Origin: JAAZKA01 sp034926225
GTDB taxonomy: Bacteria; Bacillota; Clostridia; Oscillospirales; QAMX01
NCBI GenBank assembly: GCA_034926225.1
Contig: JAYFRF010000009.1
Span: 1-64,000 of the forward strand
DNA: 64,000 nucleotides
Direction of reading: 5' to 3'
Both the position numbers and the translations under genes were made by a program. This document shows positions 1-8,305 of this stretch, in pieces. The notes beneath the pieces are model-generated. The model was given only the letters and a program-made list of their open reading frames with translations, did no database searches and had not been told where the DNA came from. How positions within the stretch are numbered: position 1 is the first letter of the stretch; the number at the start of each line of letters is the position of its first letter.

Positions 1-2002
1 CCGCAACGCAGCCAACGGCGATGTTCTCGCCACGGTCTGCAAGCGTGGAAAAGTCGAAGGTCAGCTCCCCGTCCAGACTGTCCCGAAGGGTCGCAGAAAG
101 AACGCGGTCGATAGTCTGTACCAAGGCATTGGCGCGGTAGACTTTGATGTTGGCGCGTTCTAATTCTGCGCGGTAGATGGCAGTGATCTGTAAATCGGTC
201 AGTATCGCGTCGAAACCCTCGCTCCAGCGGTCGAAGATATACCCTTCCCTGAGTGGCGGCAGCGGTGGAAGCGCGGATAACCCTTCTTCCACCTGCTGCG
301 TGGACAGCTGACTGCCGTCCCAATCGAGAAATACGACCGTATGATAAACGATAATGCGCTGGTACTGCGCAATAATGAAAAGGTCTGCCGTGACATTGTT
401 ATAGGTGTCAGGCAGCCATCCGAGGAAGGTATAGCCGTTGCGGGACGGAGCGGTCGGCGGTGTCGCGAAACCACCGTGGGTTACGGATTCGGTTTTCAGA
501 CCCGTACCATCCCAGTCTAGGAACTCGACGGTATAATACACCTCCGGCTCGTACTGCGCATGGATGGTCATGTCCGCCACGACGCAGGAGAAGTCATTAT
601 CCCAGCCGATGAAGTTGTAGCCAATCCTCACCGGATCGGGTGGCGCGGTTGCGGAGCCGCCCTCCATAACCGTTTCCGTTTTCAGCGTGACGCTGTCCCA
701 GTCTATAAAGGTGACTGTGTAAGTCGGAATCGCTGTGTATTGCGCCGTGATCACTGTATTCGCGGTGATGTTGGTGCAGGATTTGTCCCATCCTGTGAAC
801 ACGTATCCTGCCCTGACAGGGTCAGCCGGAGGGGTGGCGTCCTCGCCGGAGCGGACGGTTTCCGTTTTCAGAACGGTTCCGTCCCAATCCTGAAAGGTAA
901 CCGTATAGGTTGGAATCGCTGTGTACTGCGCGACGATCGTTATATCCGCGAGAATATTGGTATACGACCTGTCCCAGCCGGCAAAGGTGTATCCGTCCCT
1001 CGTGGGATCCGGCGGTGGCGTCGCGCTTCCGCCTGTTTGCACCGTCTCGACCTTTAATACCGTGCCGTCCCAGTCGGCGAAGGTCACGGTGTGGGTAGTC
1101 AGCTCTGTGTATCGCGCCGTGACAGTGAGGTTCGACTGTACATTAATATAAGAGCCGTTCCAGCCTGTGAAAATGTACCCTTCCCGGCTCGGGTCAGTCG
1201 GCGGTGTGGCATTTAAGCCTTCCAGAACAGACTCGGTTTTGAGAACCGTGCCGTCCCAGTCCTGAAACTCGACGGTATAGGTGGAGAGTTCCCGATACTG
1301 CGCCGTGACGGTCAGATCGGACTGGACGCTTGAGAAGTCCGTGTCCCATCCGGCAAAGGCATACCCGGAGCGAATCGGGTCAGCGGGAGCTGTTGCGCTG
1401 CCGCCTTCGGTGACAACCTCCGTTTTCAGCGTCGTGCCGTCCCAGTCGGCGAAAGTGACCGTATAACTGCTGCCGCTCTCCTCCAGCTGGTAGATTGAAA
1501 TCAACGCCAGCTTTACCGACGAGCTGTCACCGGAGCGGTTTCCGCTGCTCATGTTGCTGGTTGTACCAAAACTGAACTGCCAGTATTGGTATGCGACCGG
1601 GTCGGTTACCTCGATCTTCACCGGCGAGTCCGTCACATAAGTGCTGCCATTCCATTGGACGAACAAATCCGGGTCAGCGTGGGTCAGCGTATGAACGACT
1701 GTGAAATTCGTGCCGTCGTTGGAACCCTCCACGGTCATGTTATACGGAACCTGCCCTCCGGTGGTGGTGGACAGCTTGGCCATGATCGAGAAAGCCCAGA
1801 TGCGAATGGGCTGGTCGAGCTGCCAGACGATGGATTTTGGACGGCTGTCGTCACAATCGGAGGGCGTTACATCGTTTGTGAGGTTCTCGTCAAACGCCCG
1901 ATAGAACGCGCCGCTGAAGGAACCTGTGAGTTTATACGGGGACGGCGCAGTGTTGGAGGTCATCCACGCACCGTACCGGGTATCGTGTTTGATGATAGCC
2001 AT
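1..2002 (-). CDS. Tail protein with discoidin-like domain and seven InlB-type repeats (partial)
   Basis: This frame is open from an ATG at 2002, preceded by GGAGGG six bases upstream, through the left edge, so at least 667 residues are present and the C-terminus is missing. Residues about 55-172 look like an F5/8 type C (discoidin) sugar-binding fold. Residues about 179-612 are seven tandem repeats of about 62 residues, each with YTVxFxDWDGT, then LKTExV, then GYxFxGWD, the Listeria-Bacteroides (InlB B / Flg_new) repeat. The last visible residues (IKVYRANALVQTIDRV) resemble the start of a prophage tail-associated domain. It lies 13 bases downstream of the tape measure gene, where distal tail or tail-tip genes sit. 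I infer a surface-binding tail component; the exact tail role is uncertain. Confidence 0.8.
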   Translation of the reverse strand, partial: MAIIKHDTRYGAWMTSNTAPSPYKLTGSFSGAFYRAFDENLTNDVTPSDCDDSRPKSIVWQLDQPIRIWAFSIMAKLSTTTGGQVPYNMTVEGSNDGTNFTVVHTLTHADPDLFVQWNGSTYVTDSPVKIEVTDPVAYQYWQFSFGTTSNMSSGNRSGDSSSVKLALISIYQLEESGSSYTVTFADWDGTTLKTEVVTEGGSATAPADPIRSGYAFAGWDTDFSSVQSDLTVTAQYRELSTYTVEFQDWDGTVLKTESVLEGLNATPPTDPSREGYIFTGWNGSYINVQSNLTVTARYTELTTHTVTFADWDGTVLKVETVQTGGSATPPPDPTRDGYTFAGWDRSYTNILADITIVAQYTAIPTYTVTFQDWDGTVLKTETVRSGEDATPPADPVRAGYVFTGWDKSCTNITANTVITAQYTAIPTYTVTFIDWDSVTLKTETVMEGGSATAPPDPVRIGYNFIGWDNDFSCVVADMTIHAQYEPEVYYTVEFLDWDGTGLKTESVTHGGFATPPTAPSRNGYTFLGWLPDTYNNVTADLFIIAQYQRIIVYHTVVFLDWDGSQLSTQQVEEGLSALPPLPPLREGYIFDRWSEGFDAILTDLQITAIYRAELERANIKVYRANALVQTIDRVLSATLRDSLDGELTFDFSTLADRGENIAVGCVA

Positions 2003-2015
2003 AGGTTGCCCTCCT

Positions 2016-4289
2016 TTACACCACACCAAGATTGCGGATGGTGACCGCGTTCCGGCTCCACTGGATTTGCGAGATAATGCGGGTAAGCGTCGTACCGTCC
2101 AGTGTCAGCGGGATAGTCACATTGAACGCCTGCGCAGGGGTTTGCGAGATAGCAGCCACGCTGGTATTCATATCGAGGTTAAAATCCGTCGGGATAGCCT
2201 TCCGCATATCTCTCTCGACGTCGGCCATTGCGTCCGTGAAGCCGACACCGATACCCGCGCCCATGTTCTCGCCGATGCCGGCAAAGACTTTAGACGGCGA
2301 ATGGATACCGAGCAGAGACTTTGCGCTGTCCACGATGCCGGAAAAGAAGCCGGACACCTTGTCAGACAGCCACGAGCCGAGGGACTGGATACCCTGCCAC
2401 AGCCCCTGCACGATGCTCTTACCGATTTGGACGACGGAAACCACTGCTTTCCCAAGGCCGGTTACGATAGCTGCAATGATCTGCGGCAGAGACGCCGCGA
2501 GCTGCGGAATCGCCTTTATTAAACCTGCTGCAAGCTGAACGATGAGTTCGATGCCCAATTCGATGATCTTTGGCAGATTATCGGTGATAAATGTGATAAT
2601 CGTCGTGATGATTTCCGGCAAAGCGTCGACGAGCGTGGGTAGAGCGTTTAACAGCCCTTCTGCCAGGCCTCCGATAATAGCAAACGCCGCTTCAAGTATC
2701 AGGTCGAGGTTATCTACAAGCGTCTGGCATATCAGAATCACCGCTTCCACGATGGACGGCACCAGCTCCGGTAGAGCTTCCGCGATGCCCGTGGCCAGAG
2801 TCACAATCATCTGAATGGCGGCTTCAATAATTGCGGGCAGGTTGTCGATGATGCCTTGAACCAGTGTAAGGACAAGCTGAAGCGCGCCTTCTGTTATAGC
2901 GGGCAGGGCTTCAATCAAGCCTTCCAACAGAGTTATGACAATAGAGGATGCACACTCTACGATGGTCGGCAGGTTCTCGACAATCGCATTTACGATAGCC
3001 ATGACGATATCCATACCGACCTGGATGATTTTCGGCAGGTGTTCCATTATCATGTCGGCTAGGCCGCCCACCGTATTGCCGATGACCTCGCTGATTTTAC
3101 CAAAGTCGTCCCCGGCAGCCACCAAACCGGAGGTGAAGTCACCCAGCAGGGACACACCGTCATCGGCGAGGGTCTGGAGCTGCGGCAGAAGTACCGTACC
3201 CATAACGCGCTTCGCTGCTTCGGAACCCTGCTTTAATCGCTGAACGGAGTCGTCGAAGGCGCCCAGCTTGGCGATGCTTTCTTCGCTTAAGACAGCACCC
3301 ATGCGATGTGCTTCTTCGGTTAGTGCTGCGATACCTGCGCTGCCTTGGGCAATGAGGGGATTCAAGTCCTGTGCGCTCTTACCGAACAGCTGCATAGCGA
3401 GAGCGTCGCGCTCGGTTTCGTTAGAGACGTTGCCCAGGGCATCGATGACCTCCCAGTAAACATCCTCGCTGTCACGCAGTGTACCGTCCGCGTTCGTTAC
3501 TGCCACGCCAAGCTGAGCGTACGCATCCGCATATTTCGCGGAGCCGTCAGCGGCGCTCGACATGGACTTGACGTTCTTCGCCATCGACCCGGTGAGTGTA
3601 TCGAGCGACACATCCACAAGATCTGCGGCATAGGAATACGCTTGCAAGCTCTCTACGCTCATGCCCGTGACGGTAGACTGAGTCAGCATTTCATCCGCGA
3701 AAGCGGCGGCTTCTACGGACATATCCACCAGTGCTTTACCCGCAGAGATCGCAGCCGTGCCGATTGCCGCGAGGGCTGCTCCCATAGCGACACCGATGCC
3801 TTTAACCACGGACCCGAGTTTTTCAAACTTGCTGCCGGAGCTGTCAGCTTCCCGGGCAGTGTCCTCCAGCTCATCACCGAATTTATCGGTTTCCTTCGCC
3901 GCGTCGCCCATCTCGTCGCCGATATCGTCGATGGCTTTTTCGTTGCCCTTCAGTTCTCGCTCCATGCCGTTCAGCTCGGCCTGGGCATTGTTCAGAGCGG
4001 TGACCCATTGTTGCGTCCGCCGGTCGTTCTCCCCGAAGGAGTCGGAGGCGTTCTGTAGCGCCTTACGCAGGGTTTCGATTTTGTCCTTCTGCGCATCGAT
4101 CTGTTTCGTCAAGACCTCGTTCTTAGCGGTAAGAGACTGAACACTCTGCTCATTTTTATCGAACTGGGAGGTGGCAAGAGCCATCTCCGAGCCCAAAACT
4201 TTGAACGACTGGTTGATGTCGGAGAGCGCTTTTTTGAACTCCTTTTCACCCTCGACGCCGATTTTCAATCCGAAATTGTTATATCCCAT
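2016..4289 (-). CDS. Tape measure protein
   Basis: A protein of 757 residues. The N-terminus (about 30-160) is a coiled coil rich in Lys, Glu and Gln. The middle (about 418-615) holds nine consecutive 22-residue repeats that start with LP or a close variant and continue with an amphipathic hydrophobic helix. The C-terminus has the HSPSKVFAGIGENMGAG stretch typical of Firmicutes tape measure proteins. Such proteins set tail length and take part in DNA passage during infection. The start is the ATG after AGGAGG. It lies between the G/GT chaperone and the tail-tip gene, as expected, but about 1.1 kb of inserted sequence separates it from G/GT. The family is clear; length per repeat is inferred. 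Confidence 0.93.
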   Translation of the reverse strand: MGYNNFGLKIGVEGEKEFKKALSDINQSFKVLGSEMALATSQFDKNEQSVQSLTAKNEVLTKQIDAQKDKIETLRKALQNASDSFGENDRRTQQWVTALNNAQAELNGMERELKGNEKAIDDIGDEMGDAAKETDKFGDELEDTAREADSSGSKFEKLGSVVKGIGVAMGAALAAIGTAAISAGKALVDMSVEAAAFADEMLTQSTVTGMSVESLQAYSYAADLVDVSLDTLTGSMAKNVKSMSSAADGSAKYADAYAQLGVAVTNADGTLRDSEDVYWEVIDALGNVSNETERDALAMQLFGKSAQDLNPLIAQGSAGIAALTEEAHRMGAVLSEESIAKLGAFDDSVQRLKQGSEAAKRVMGTVLLPQLQTLADDGVSLLGDFTSGLVAAGDDFGKISEVIGNTVGGLADMIMEHLPKIIQVGMDIVMAIVNAIVENLPTIVECASSIVITLLEGLIEALPAITEGALQLVLTLVQGIIDNLPAIIEAAIQMIVTLATGIAEALPELVPSIVEAVILICQTLVDNLDLILEAAFAIIGGLAEGLLNALPTLVDALPEIITTIITFITDNLPKIIELGIELIVQLAAGLIKAIPQLAASLPQIIAAIVTGLGKAVVSVVQIGKSIVQGLWQGIQSLGSWLSDKVSGFFSGIVDSAKSLLGIHSPSKVFAGIGENMGAGIGVGFTDAMADVERDMRKAIPTDFNLDMNTSVAAISQTPAQAFNVTIPLTLDGTTLTRIISQIQWSRNAVTIRNLGVV

Positions 4290-4617
4290 AAATAAAGTTA
4301 TCCTCCTTTCTGCCGAGAATCGGCTTATTTACAGTGGTTTTCGGCTATTCTCTTCGGATAACTATTACAAAGGAATATTAGCCGTTATGGTTTGAAATCC
4401 GATATTTTATGCTTTTGAGCTGTCAAAGCAGGCGAAATGAGGATAACTATGCCTCAGAATGAGTGAAATACCTAAAAAGTTATCCGAGCAATTAAAGCAA
4501 AAACCGTTGATTTTACGGCATTTACAGGGAGTTAGGAGGATAACTTTATTTATGGGATATGCGGATTTATCCGAGATGTAGGATAAATCTGCATATCCCA
4601 TGAGTTTGTTATCCTCC
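4282..4617. repeat. Inverted copies of the tape measure start region
   Basis: The RBS and first codons of the tape measure gene (4282-4308) recur as a perfect 27-base inverted copy at 4534-4560. A third, diverged copy in the first orientation lies at about 4593-4617, so 4535-4617 is itself a long palindrome (arms about 37 bases, 8-base loop at 4573-4580). The octamer GGATAACT or its complement occurs six times between 4299 and 4611. The short frames inside carry an MGYADLS start resembling the tape measure MGYNNF start but soon end. I read this as duplication scar around the inserted acetyltransferase cassette. Confidence 0.75.
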
Positions 4618-4699
4618 CTTCTCTTTATAAATGCTAAATATCCGGGCATTTCGCCTTAATCAACTGCCTGTAAAATGGCGTATGTTCATATCTAAGCGG

Positions 4700-4728
4700 T
4701 TGAAACAACCATTATATTGTGGTAAAAT
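4700..4728 (+). promoter_or_regulatory. Sigma-70 type promoter of the acetyltransferase cassette
   Basis: TTGAAA at 4700-4705 and TAAAAT at 4723-4728 are separated by 17 bases and face the GNAT gene. An own promoter in a region whose phage genes run the other way supports an independently expressed moron. Confidence 0.6.
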
Positions 4729-4814
4729 TAAACAGTTGCCGTGCAAAATATTTGCGAAACGGTAGCTGTGGAGAATTAAACTCGCGGGGTATATTTATAT
4801 TAGGTGGTGTTCCC

Positions 4815-5270
4815 ATGGATTATCAAATAAAAAAATTAGAGCCTGAGAATTATAATAAGTGTAATAATATATGGGATATGAATAAGCACTCTGAACTAGC
4901 CAAAAGGTGGTACAATGAACTATTATCCGGCAATAGAATTATATTTATATATGAAGTGAACGGAGAGTATATAGGCGAGGGCTCACTTGTGCTTGATGAA
5001 AATGATCCCGATTACACGATTCCTAATAAACGTATTTATCTTTCCAGAATGGTCGTTAAGCCTGAATTCCGCAATCAGGGTATTGGTGGCTTGATCATTG
5101 ATTTTCTTATCTCATATGCAAAAAATTTGGGATACGTAGAAATGTCATTAGGTGTTGATATTGTTAATATAGGCGCAAGATGGCTATATGAAAAAAAGGG
5201 GTTTACAAATATCATCTTTGTAGGAGAAGATAATGATGGGAAATATGTTAAGCTTGTGAAAACACTTTAG
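4815..5270 (+). CDS. GNAT family N-acetyltransferase (moron)
   Basis: A protein of 151 residues. The acetyl-CoA binding region is visible as LSRMVVKPEFRNQGIGGLII (the R/Q-x-x-G-x-G/A motif), followed by the ARWLYEKKGF segment near the C-terminus. The acceptor substrate cannot be told. The start is the ATG after AGGTGG; an upstream in-frame extension to 4719 lacks a good RBS. The gene is far richer in A+T than its neighbours, runs against the late operon, and has its own promoter and terminator, which are signs of recent transfer. It separates the G/GT gene from the tape measure gene. Aminoglycoside-type resistance is possible but nothing in the sequence shows it. Confidence 0.88.
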   Translation: MDYQIKKLEPENYNKCNNIWDMNKHSELAKRWYNELLSGNRIIFIYEVNGEYIGEGSLVLDENDPDYTIPNKRIYLSRMVVKPEFRNQGIGGLIIDFLISYAKNLGYVEMSLGVDIVNIGARWLYEKKGFTNIIFVGEDNDGKYVKLVKTL

Positions 5271-5345
5271 CTATACATATAAGCATTCACCCCGTCTGGA
5301 TAGTCTTTACCCTGTCCAAGCAAATCTCGATCACACCGAAAGTGT

Positions 5346-5388
5346 GGGCAACCTCACTGATTGTGGCTTGGTTGCCCTTATTTATTTA
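5346..5388 (+). terminator. Intrinsic terminator after the acetyltransferase
   Basis: GGGCAAC at 5346-5352 pairs with GTTGCCC at 5371-5377, followed by TTATTTATTT. It closes the GNAT transcription unit. Confidence 0.6.
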
Positions 5389-5410
5389 AGAAGATAGTAC
5401 GAACGCTCCG

Positions 5411-6000
5411 CTATATCCCCACAATAAACACATCATCAATAAACCATTCACGCTTCGGTTTTGCCATGCCATTGAACTGTTTATAGACCTCCCACTGGTC
5501 GAGCAGGTAGCCCAGAGGCATGAGCCACACCTCCGGCTCTGCCCGACCCAATAGGGTTACGCCGTAGAAAATCAACCGGGCAAACAACTCGTCGTCGCTT
5601 ACCCGGCCGGCACGTTTTTTGATGCGGCACCTCCGGTAACGCTATCCTCGCTTTCGACCTCGCGCTTTGTGCCTTTATACATCGCTTCCATGATAGCAGC
5701 CTTGTAATCAGCCAGCTCAAGCGGTGAGGTGAGCAGCTCGACTGCCTCTTCCGTCAGCGTTTCGCGCTTATCCTGCGGGTTTTGCAGGTTGTGGATGAGG
5801 ATACTCTGGTTGCACAGCAGCGTAATGAGATAGACCACCTCGTCAAGCGCCGTTTCAAAGTTGTCGGACTTCATGAGCGTATCACCAAGACTTGAAAGGC
5901 CACCGTAACGCACCGCGATCTCCTTGGTAGCGCGAGTGGTGAGGACCATTTCATATTCCTTGCCGCCGATGGTAATGGCGGCACTTCTCTCGTTAGCCAT
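5411..6000 (-). CDS. Tail assembly chaperone GT, made by -1 frameshift
   Basis: The zero-frame product G (133 residues, start 6000, stop 5599-5601) resembles siphovirus tail assembly chaperones. Near its end the minus strand reads A AAA AAC (5614-5620) in the phase needed for a -1 slip (third base of TCA, then AAA, AAC). After the slip the reading continues KKRAGRVSDDELFARL and ends at TAG 5411-5413, adding about 70 residues with the EVWLMPLGYLLDQWEVYKQF pattern typical of T extensions. In lambda-like phages G and GT coat the tape measure protein in an unequal ratio during tail assembly. The slippery site is directly visible; the efficiency is not. Confidence 0.88.
5599..6000 (-). CDS. Tail assembly chaperone G (zero frame)
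   Basis: This is the unshifted product of the G/GT locus, 133 residues starting MANERSAAITIGGKEYEMVL, with a mostly helical composition and an acidic C-terminus. It begins one base past the stop of the major tail protein region, so the two are translationally close. It would be the more abundant partner of GT and bind the tape measure protein before tail tube polymerisation. Assignment rests on position between major tail and tape measure genes plus the frameshift signal. Confidence 0.85.
   Translation of the reverse strand: MANERSAAITIGGKEYEMVLTTRATKEIAVRYGGLSSLGDTLMKSDNFETALDEVVYLITLLCNQSILIHNLQNPQDKRETLTEEAVELLTSPLELADYKAAIMEAMYKGTKREVESEDSVTGGAASKNVPAG
5614..5620 (-). promoter_or_regulatory. 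A-AAA-AAC slippery site for -1 frameshifting
   Basis: The heptamer AAAAAAC lies in the phase X-XXY-YYZ relative to gene G. Both the AAA and AAC decoding tRNAs can re-pair with AAA after moving back one base. Confidence 0.85.
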
Positions 6001-6881
6001 TAACCCTCACCTCCGGCGGATACAGTGACCGTCACAGCATTCGTCTTGACGGTGGTAGCCCCGGCGCTGACCGCGCAGTAGTAATAATAGATGCCCTCGG
6101 TAAGGTCTGTGGGGATCGTCATGCTTGCGCTGGTGGCACCCGTAATGACCGTCCCGCCAGTCGTACTTTCAGATGTGTTGCTATACCACTGATAGAGCAG
6201 CGTACTACTCGACGCAGTCGCAGCGACGGTCAGGTCACCGGTGATCGCGCCTTGGGTCACTGCGGCGTCCTGCGGCTGTGTAGTAATAGTAACGGTGGGA
6301 ACGGTAAAGTCTGGTTCATACACCTGCGTAAACCAACCGGAGATGACGCTTGCGGGCAGACTGGTATCTCCCTCGTTGGCTTCTGCCTTCCACGGATGAT
6401 TGTTCTGTCCATCCAGCTTATTACGGCGGAAGATGGTCCCCTCGATGGTCGGCGTGGAGAAGGTGATGCTGTCTCCTTTGGTTTGCAGGTTCGTCGCGGG
6501 AATGCCGAACTTCACGCGCTAGAGCCAGAAATACTTATAACGACCGTCAGCCTTACGTGCGCGGAAACCGATGGCCACGGGGTTACCGCCGTTTTCGGAC
6601 GCGGAGACAAGAACGTGATTCGTGTCAATCTGCGCTCCGGTCAGCTCGTTTGCGATGGTCGTACCGATGTCGTCGATTCCCAGCGTGAGGGTGCCGGACT
6701 TGAACTCCTTGACCGTTTCGGCCACGCCGTCATCCGCGTAGAGGGTCGCTTCGTTCAACTCCACGGACAGTTCCGCAGAGATGGCTTTTGCGAGTGAAGC
6801 AGGTGTGCCGTAGGTCTCCGAGCCGTCAGCGGCTTCGGTGATAGGTGCATAAAATAGTCTGTCAAAACCGATAGTTGCCAT
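6000..6881 (-). pseudogene. Major tail protein with Ig-like C-terminal domain, interrupted by an in-frame TAG
   Basis: One frame of 294 codons runs from ATG 6881 to the stop at 6000-6002, broken only by TAG at 6519-6521 (codon 121). The first part starts MATIGFDRLFYAPITE and is a phi13-family major tail protein. The text across the break reads KYFWL, stop, RVKFGIPATNLQTKGDSI, where family members have Tyr at the stop. The second part completes the tail-tube domain and adds an Ig-like domain (residues about 205-290, with LLYQWYSN and IYYYYCAVS). Translation could restart at GTG 6515, two codons past the stop, or the amber could be suppressed; otherwise the prophage makes no full tail tube subunit. 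Confidence 0.85.
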
Positions 6882-6884
6882 TGG

Positions 6885-7223
6885 TTATACCTCCAGTTCA
6901 AATGTGTAATCCTTTGCCACGTCGATGGTAAAGTGGTGATAGCCGTTATCGTAGGCGATGTACCGGCGGTCGGTTATCGTAATGTCCGCGGCAAGCAGCG
7001 CTCGGACGATCCGATTCTTGATATGGGTGTAGCTGCCTTTGTTGAACAGGGAAAGCCGCGCCTCCTGCACCTCTTGGTGGGGCTTGTCGTCGGCATACAG
7101 CTCGAAGGTGTCTACTACAGGGGTAATGACCAAATAGCAATCAGGAGCGGTGCCGGAGAAAACGCCTGTTTCTATGGGAATAAGCGGTGTAAGCACCGTA
7201 TTCAGTTCTTCCAGCAGGCTCAT
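6885..7223 (-). CDS. Tail terminator-like protein
   Basis: A protein of 112 residues beginning MSLLEELNTVLTPL, with a pattern of alternating strands and a helix containing NRIVRALLAADITITDRRY. Position (between the gp10-like neck protein and the major tail protein) and size match the minor tail or tail terminator proteins of HK97-type siphoviruses, which cap the tail tube and join it to the head. It overlaps the upstream gp10-like gene by four bases (ATGA type), which points to coupled translation. No strong sequence motif was recognised, so the role rests on synteny. Confidence 0.7.
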   Translation of the reverse strand: MSLLEELNTVLTPLIPIETGVFSGTAPDCYLVITPVVDTFELYADDKPHQEVQEARLSLFNKGSYTHIKNRIVRALLAADITITDRRYIAYDNGYHHFTIDVAKDYTFELEV

Positions 7224-7651
7224 ATGCTTTTTACCTCTCGTTCAAAAGCGGCTTTCATAGCCTCAACGCAGTCGTTCTTGCTGGCAGATTTCGCGGGTTT
7301 CAGGAACGGACGCGGCGGTTGACCGTGCTTGCCGTATTCGAGCACTCCCGCTATCATAGCGTTGGACTTACCATCCGAGCGGCCTTCCGAGAATCCCACC
7401 TTGACATTGAAATTTCCGTCTTTATCCTGTTTCGCCGGCGAGACGCCGAGTGAAGAAAATAGCTCGCCGGTGGAGCGACTTTCTTCCTTCGTACCGCTGC
7501 CGATGACGCTTTTCAGATTGCTTCTGACTTTTGCCTTCACAACCTCGCCGCCAGCCTGCAAGACACGTGGGATTATTTCGTCCGTTCTGTCACCCAGCTG
7601 AGAGAGATTTAGAAGGAAATCCTCCGGTAGCTGCGTTATCGCTTTACCCAC
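7220..7651 (-). CDS. HK97 gp10-like neck / tail completion protein
   Basis: With the GTG start at 7651 (GGAGGT nine bases upstream) the product is 143 residues, beginning VGKAITQLPEDFLLNLSQLGDRTDE. The features VLQAGGEVVKAKVRSNLKS and GFSEGRSDGKSNAMIAGVLEYGKHGQPPRPFL, in two parts, are those of HK97 gp10 family proteins, including the conserved E-x-G-x-x-x-x-P-R-P-F ending. These proteins sit at the head-tail interface. The start overlaps the end of the upstream connector gene. A longer start at 7705 has no RBS. Confidence 0.85.
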   Translation of the reverse strand: MGKAITQLPEDFLLNLSQLGDRTDEIIPRVLQAGGEVVKAKVRSNLKSVIGSGTKEESRSTGELFSSLGVSPAKQDKDGNFNVKVGFSEGRSDGKSNAMIAGVLEYGKHGQPPRPFLKPAKSASKNDCVEAMKAAFEREVKSI

Positions 7652-7976
7652 TGGGCCGTACCTCCTTCGCGAGTACTTCCGAATACATACCGCGCCCCTT
7701 GACATCCTCGACTGATGTTATTTCAAACCGATATGCTTCATTTATAATAATCATAGAAGTGGTAACGGCTACGCCTGGAATACGGCGAAAACGGAAAAGG
7801 TCGGTGGCTTCTGAGAAAGCAGCCCGGTTAGCCCATTTCTCGGTTCCATGCCGTCCTTCCCGGTAAGCCCTGACAGATGCGACGATATTGTCAACCTCAG
7901 TGCTGAAGCCCTCCGAATCCTTTATAGTTACTATCTCTATGATGTCGATGAAGGTATCCATCTTGCCAATACTCAT
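7644..7976 (-). CDS. Head closure (head-tail joining) protein
   Basis: From ATG 7976 the protein has 110 residues, MSIGKMDTFIDIIEIVTIKDSEGF, with VASVRAYREGRHGTEKWANRA and RFRRIPGVAVTTSMIII. This is the beta-barrel pattern of SPP1 gp16 / head-tail joining proteins. It lies between the gp6-like connector and the gp10-like protein in the standard siphovirus order. The ORF also extends to a GTG at 7991, but no RBS supports it. Head closure proteins seal the packaged capsid and provide the docking surface for the tail. Confidence 0.8.
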   Translation of the reverse strand: MSIGKMDTFIDIIEIVTIKDSEGFSTEVDNIVASVRAYREGRHGTEKWANRAAFSEATDLFRFRRIPGVAVTTSMIIINEAYRFEITSVEDVKGRGMYSEVLAKEVRPSG

Positions 7977-7978
7977 AC

Positions 7979-8302
7979 TCACACTTTCCACGCCCGTTCA
8001 AGACGCAAAAGTAGGTTGACCGTATTCCAGACCTGCTGCCCTGCCTGGACGTTATCCGCAAAAAAGCCGCCTGTGCTGCCGTCCCTGGATTCGTAGAAAT
8101 GGGACGACAGCATAATAACCGCTTGTTCCGTGGTAGGCGGCATCGGGTTACTGCTGTAATATTCTTCTGCAATGTGCTGGTAGCTTTCTGCATAGGAAAC
8201 AGCGGCGGTGATATACAGCTGCAGGAGCTCATCGTCCGCCGTGTGTTCGAGAATGAGATTTGCCTTAACCTTTTCAAGCAGTGTCATACCGCCGCCGTCC
8301 AT
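7979..8302 (-). CDS. Head-tail connector protein (gp6-like)
   Basis: A protein of 107 residues. MTLLEKVKANLILEHTADDE and LLQLYITAAVSYAESYQH are the two-helix signature of HK97 gp6-like connector proteins, which form a ring below the portal. AGAGGA lies before the ATG at 8302; the internal ATG at 8287 is a possible alternative. The gene ends three bases before the next reading frame and follows the head fibre gene by four bases, so it is part of a tight late operon. Confidence 0.85.
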   Translation of the reverse strand: MDGGGMTLLEKVKANLILEHTADDELLQLYITAAVSYAESYQHIAEEYYSSNPMPPTTEQAVIMLSSHFYESRDGSTGGFFADNVQAGQQVWNTVNLLLRLERAWKV

Positions 8303-8305
8303 TCT

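Noticed and set aside
170..1468. Seven similar DNA units that could be taken for a CRISPR-like or satellite array
   Set aside because: The units lie in one open frame and encode InlB-type protein repeats; there are no spacers.
3345..4058. A 237-codon plus-strand frame opposite the tape measure gene
   Set aside because: It has no RBS or domain and mirrors the codon pattern of the real minus-strand gene.
5481..5720. A separate gene in the frame overlapping G
   Set aside because: The frame called there is not the T frame before the slip; the true product is the -1 extension that ends at 5411.
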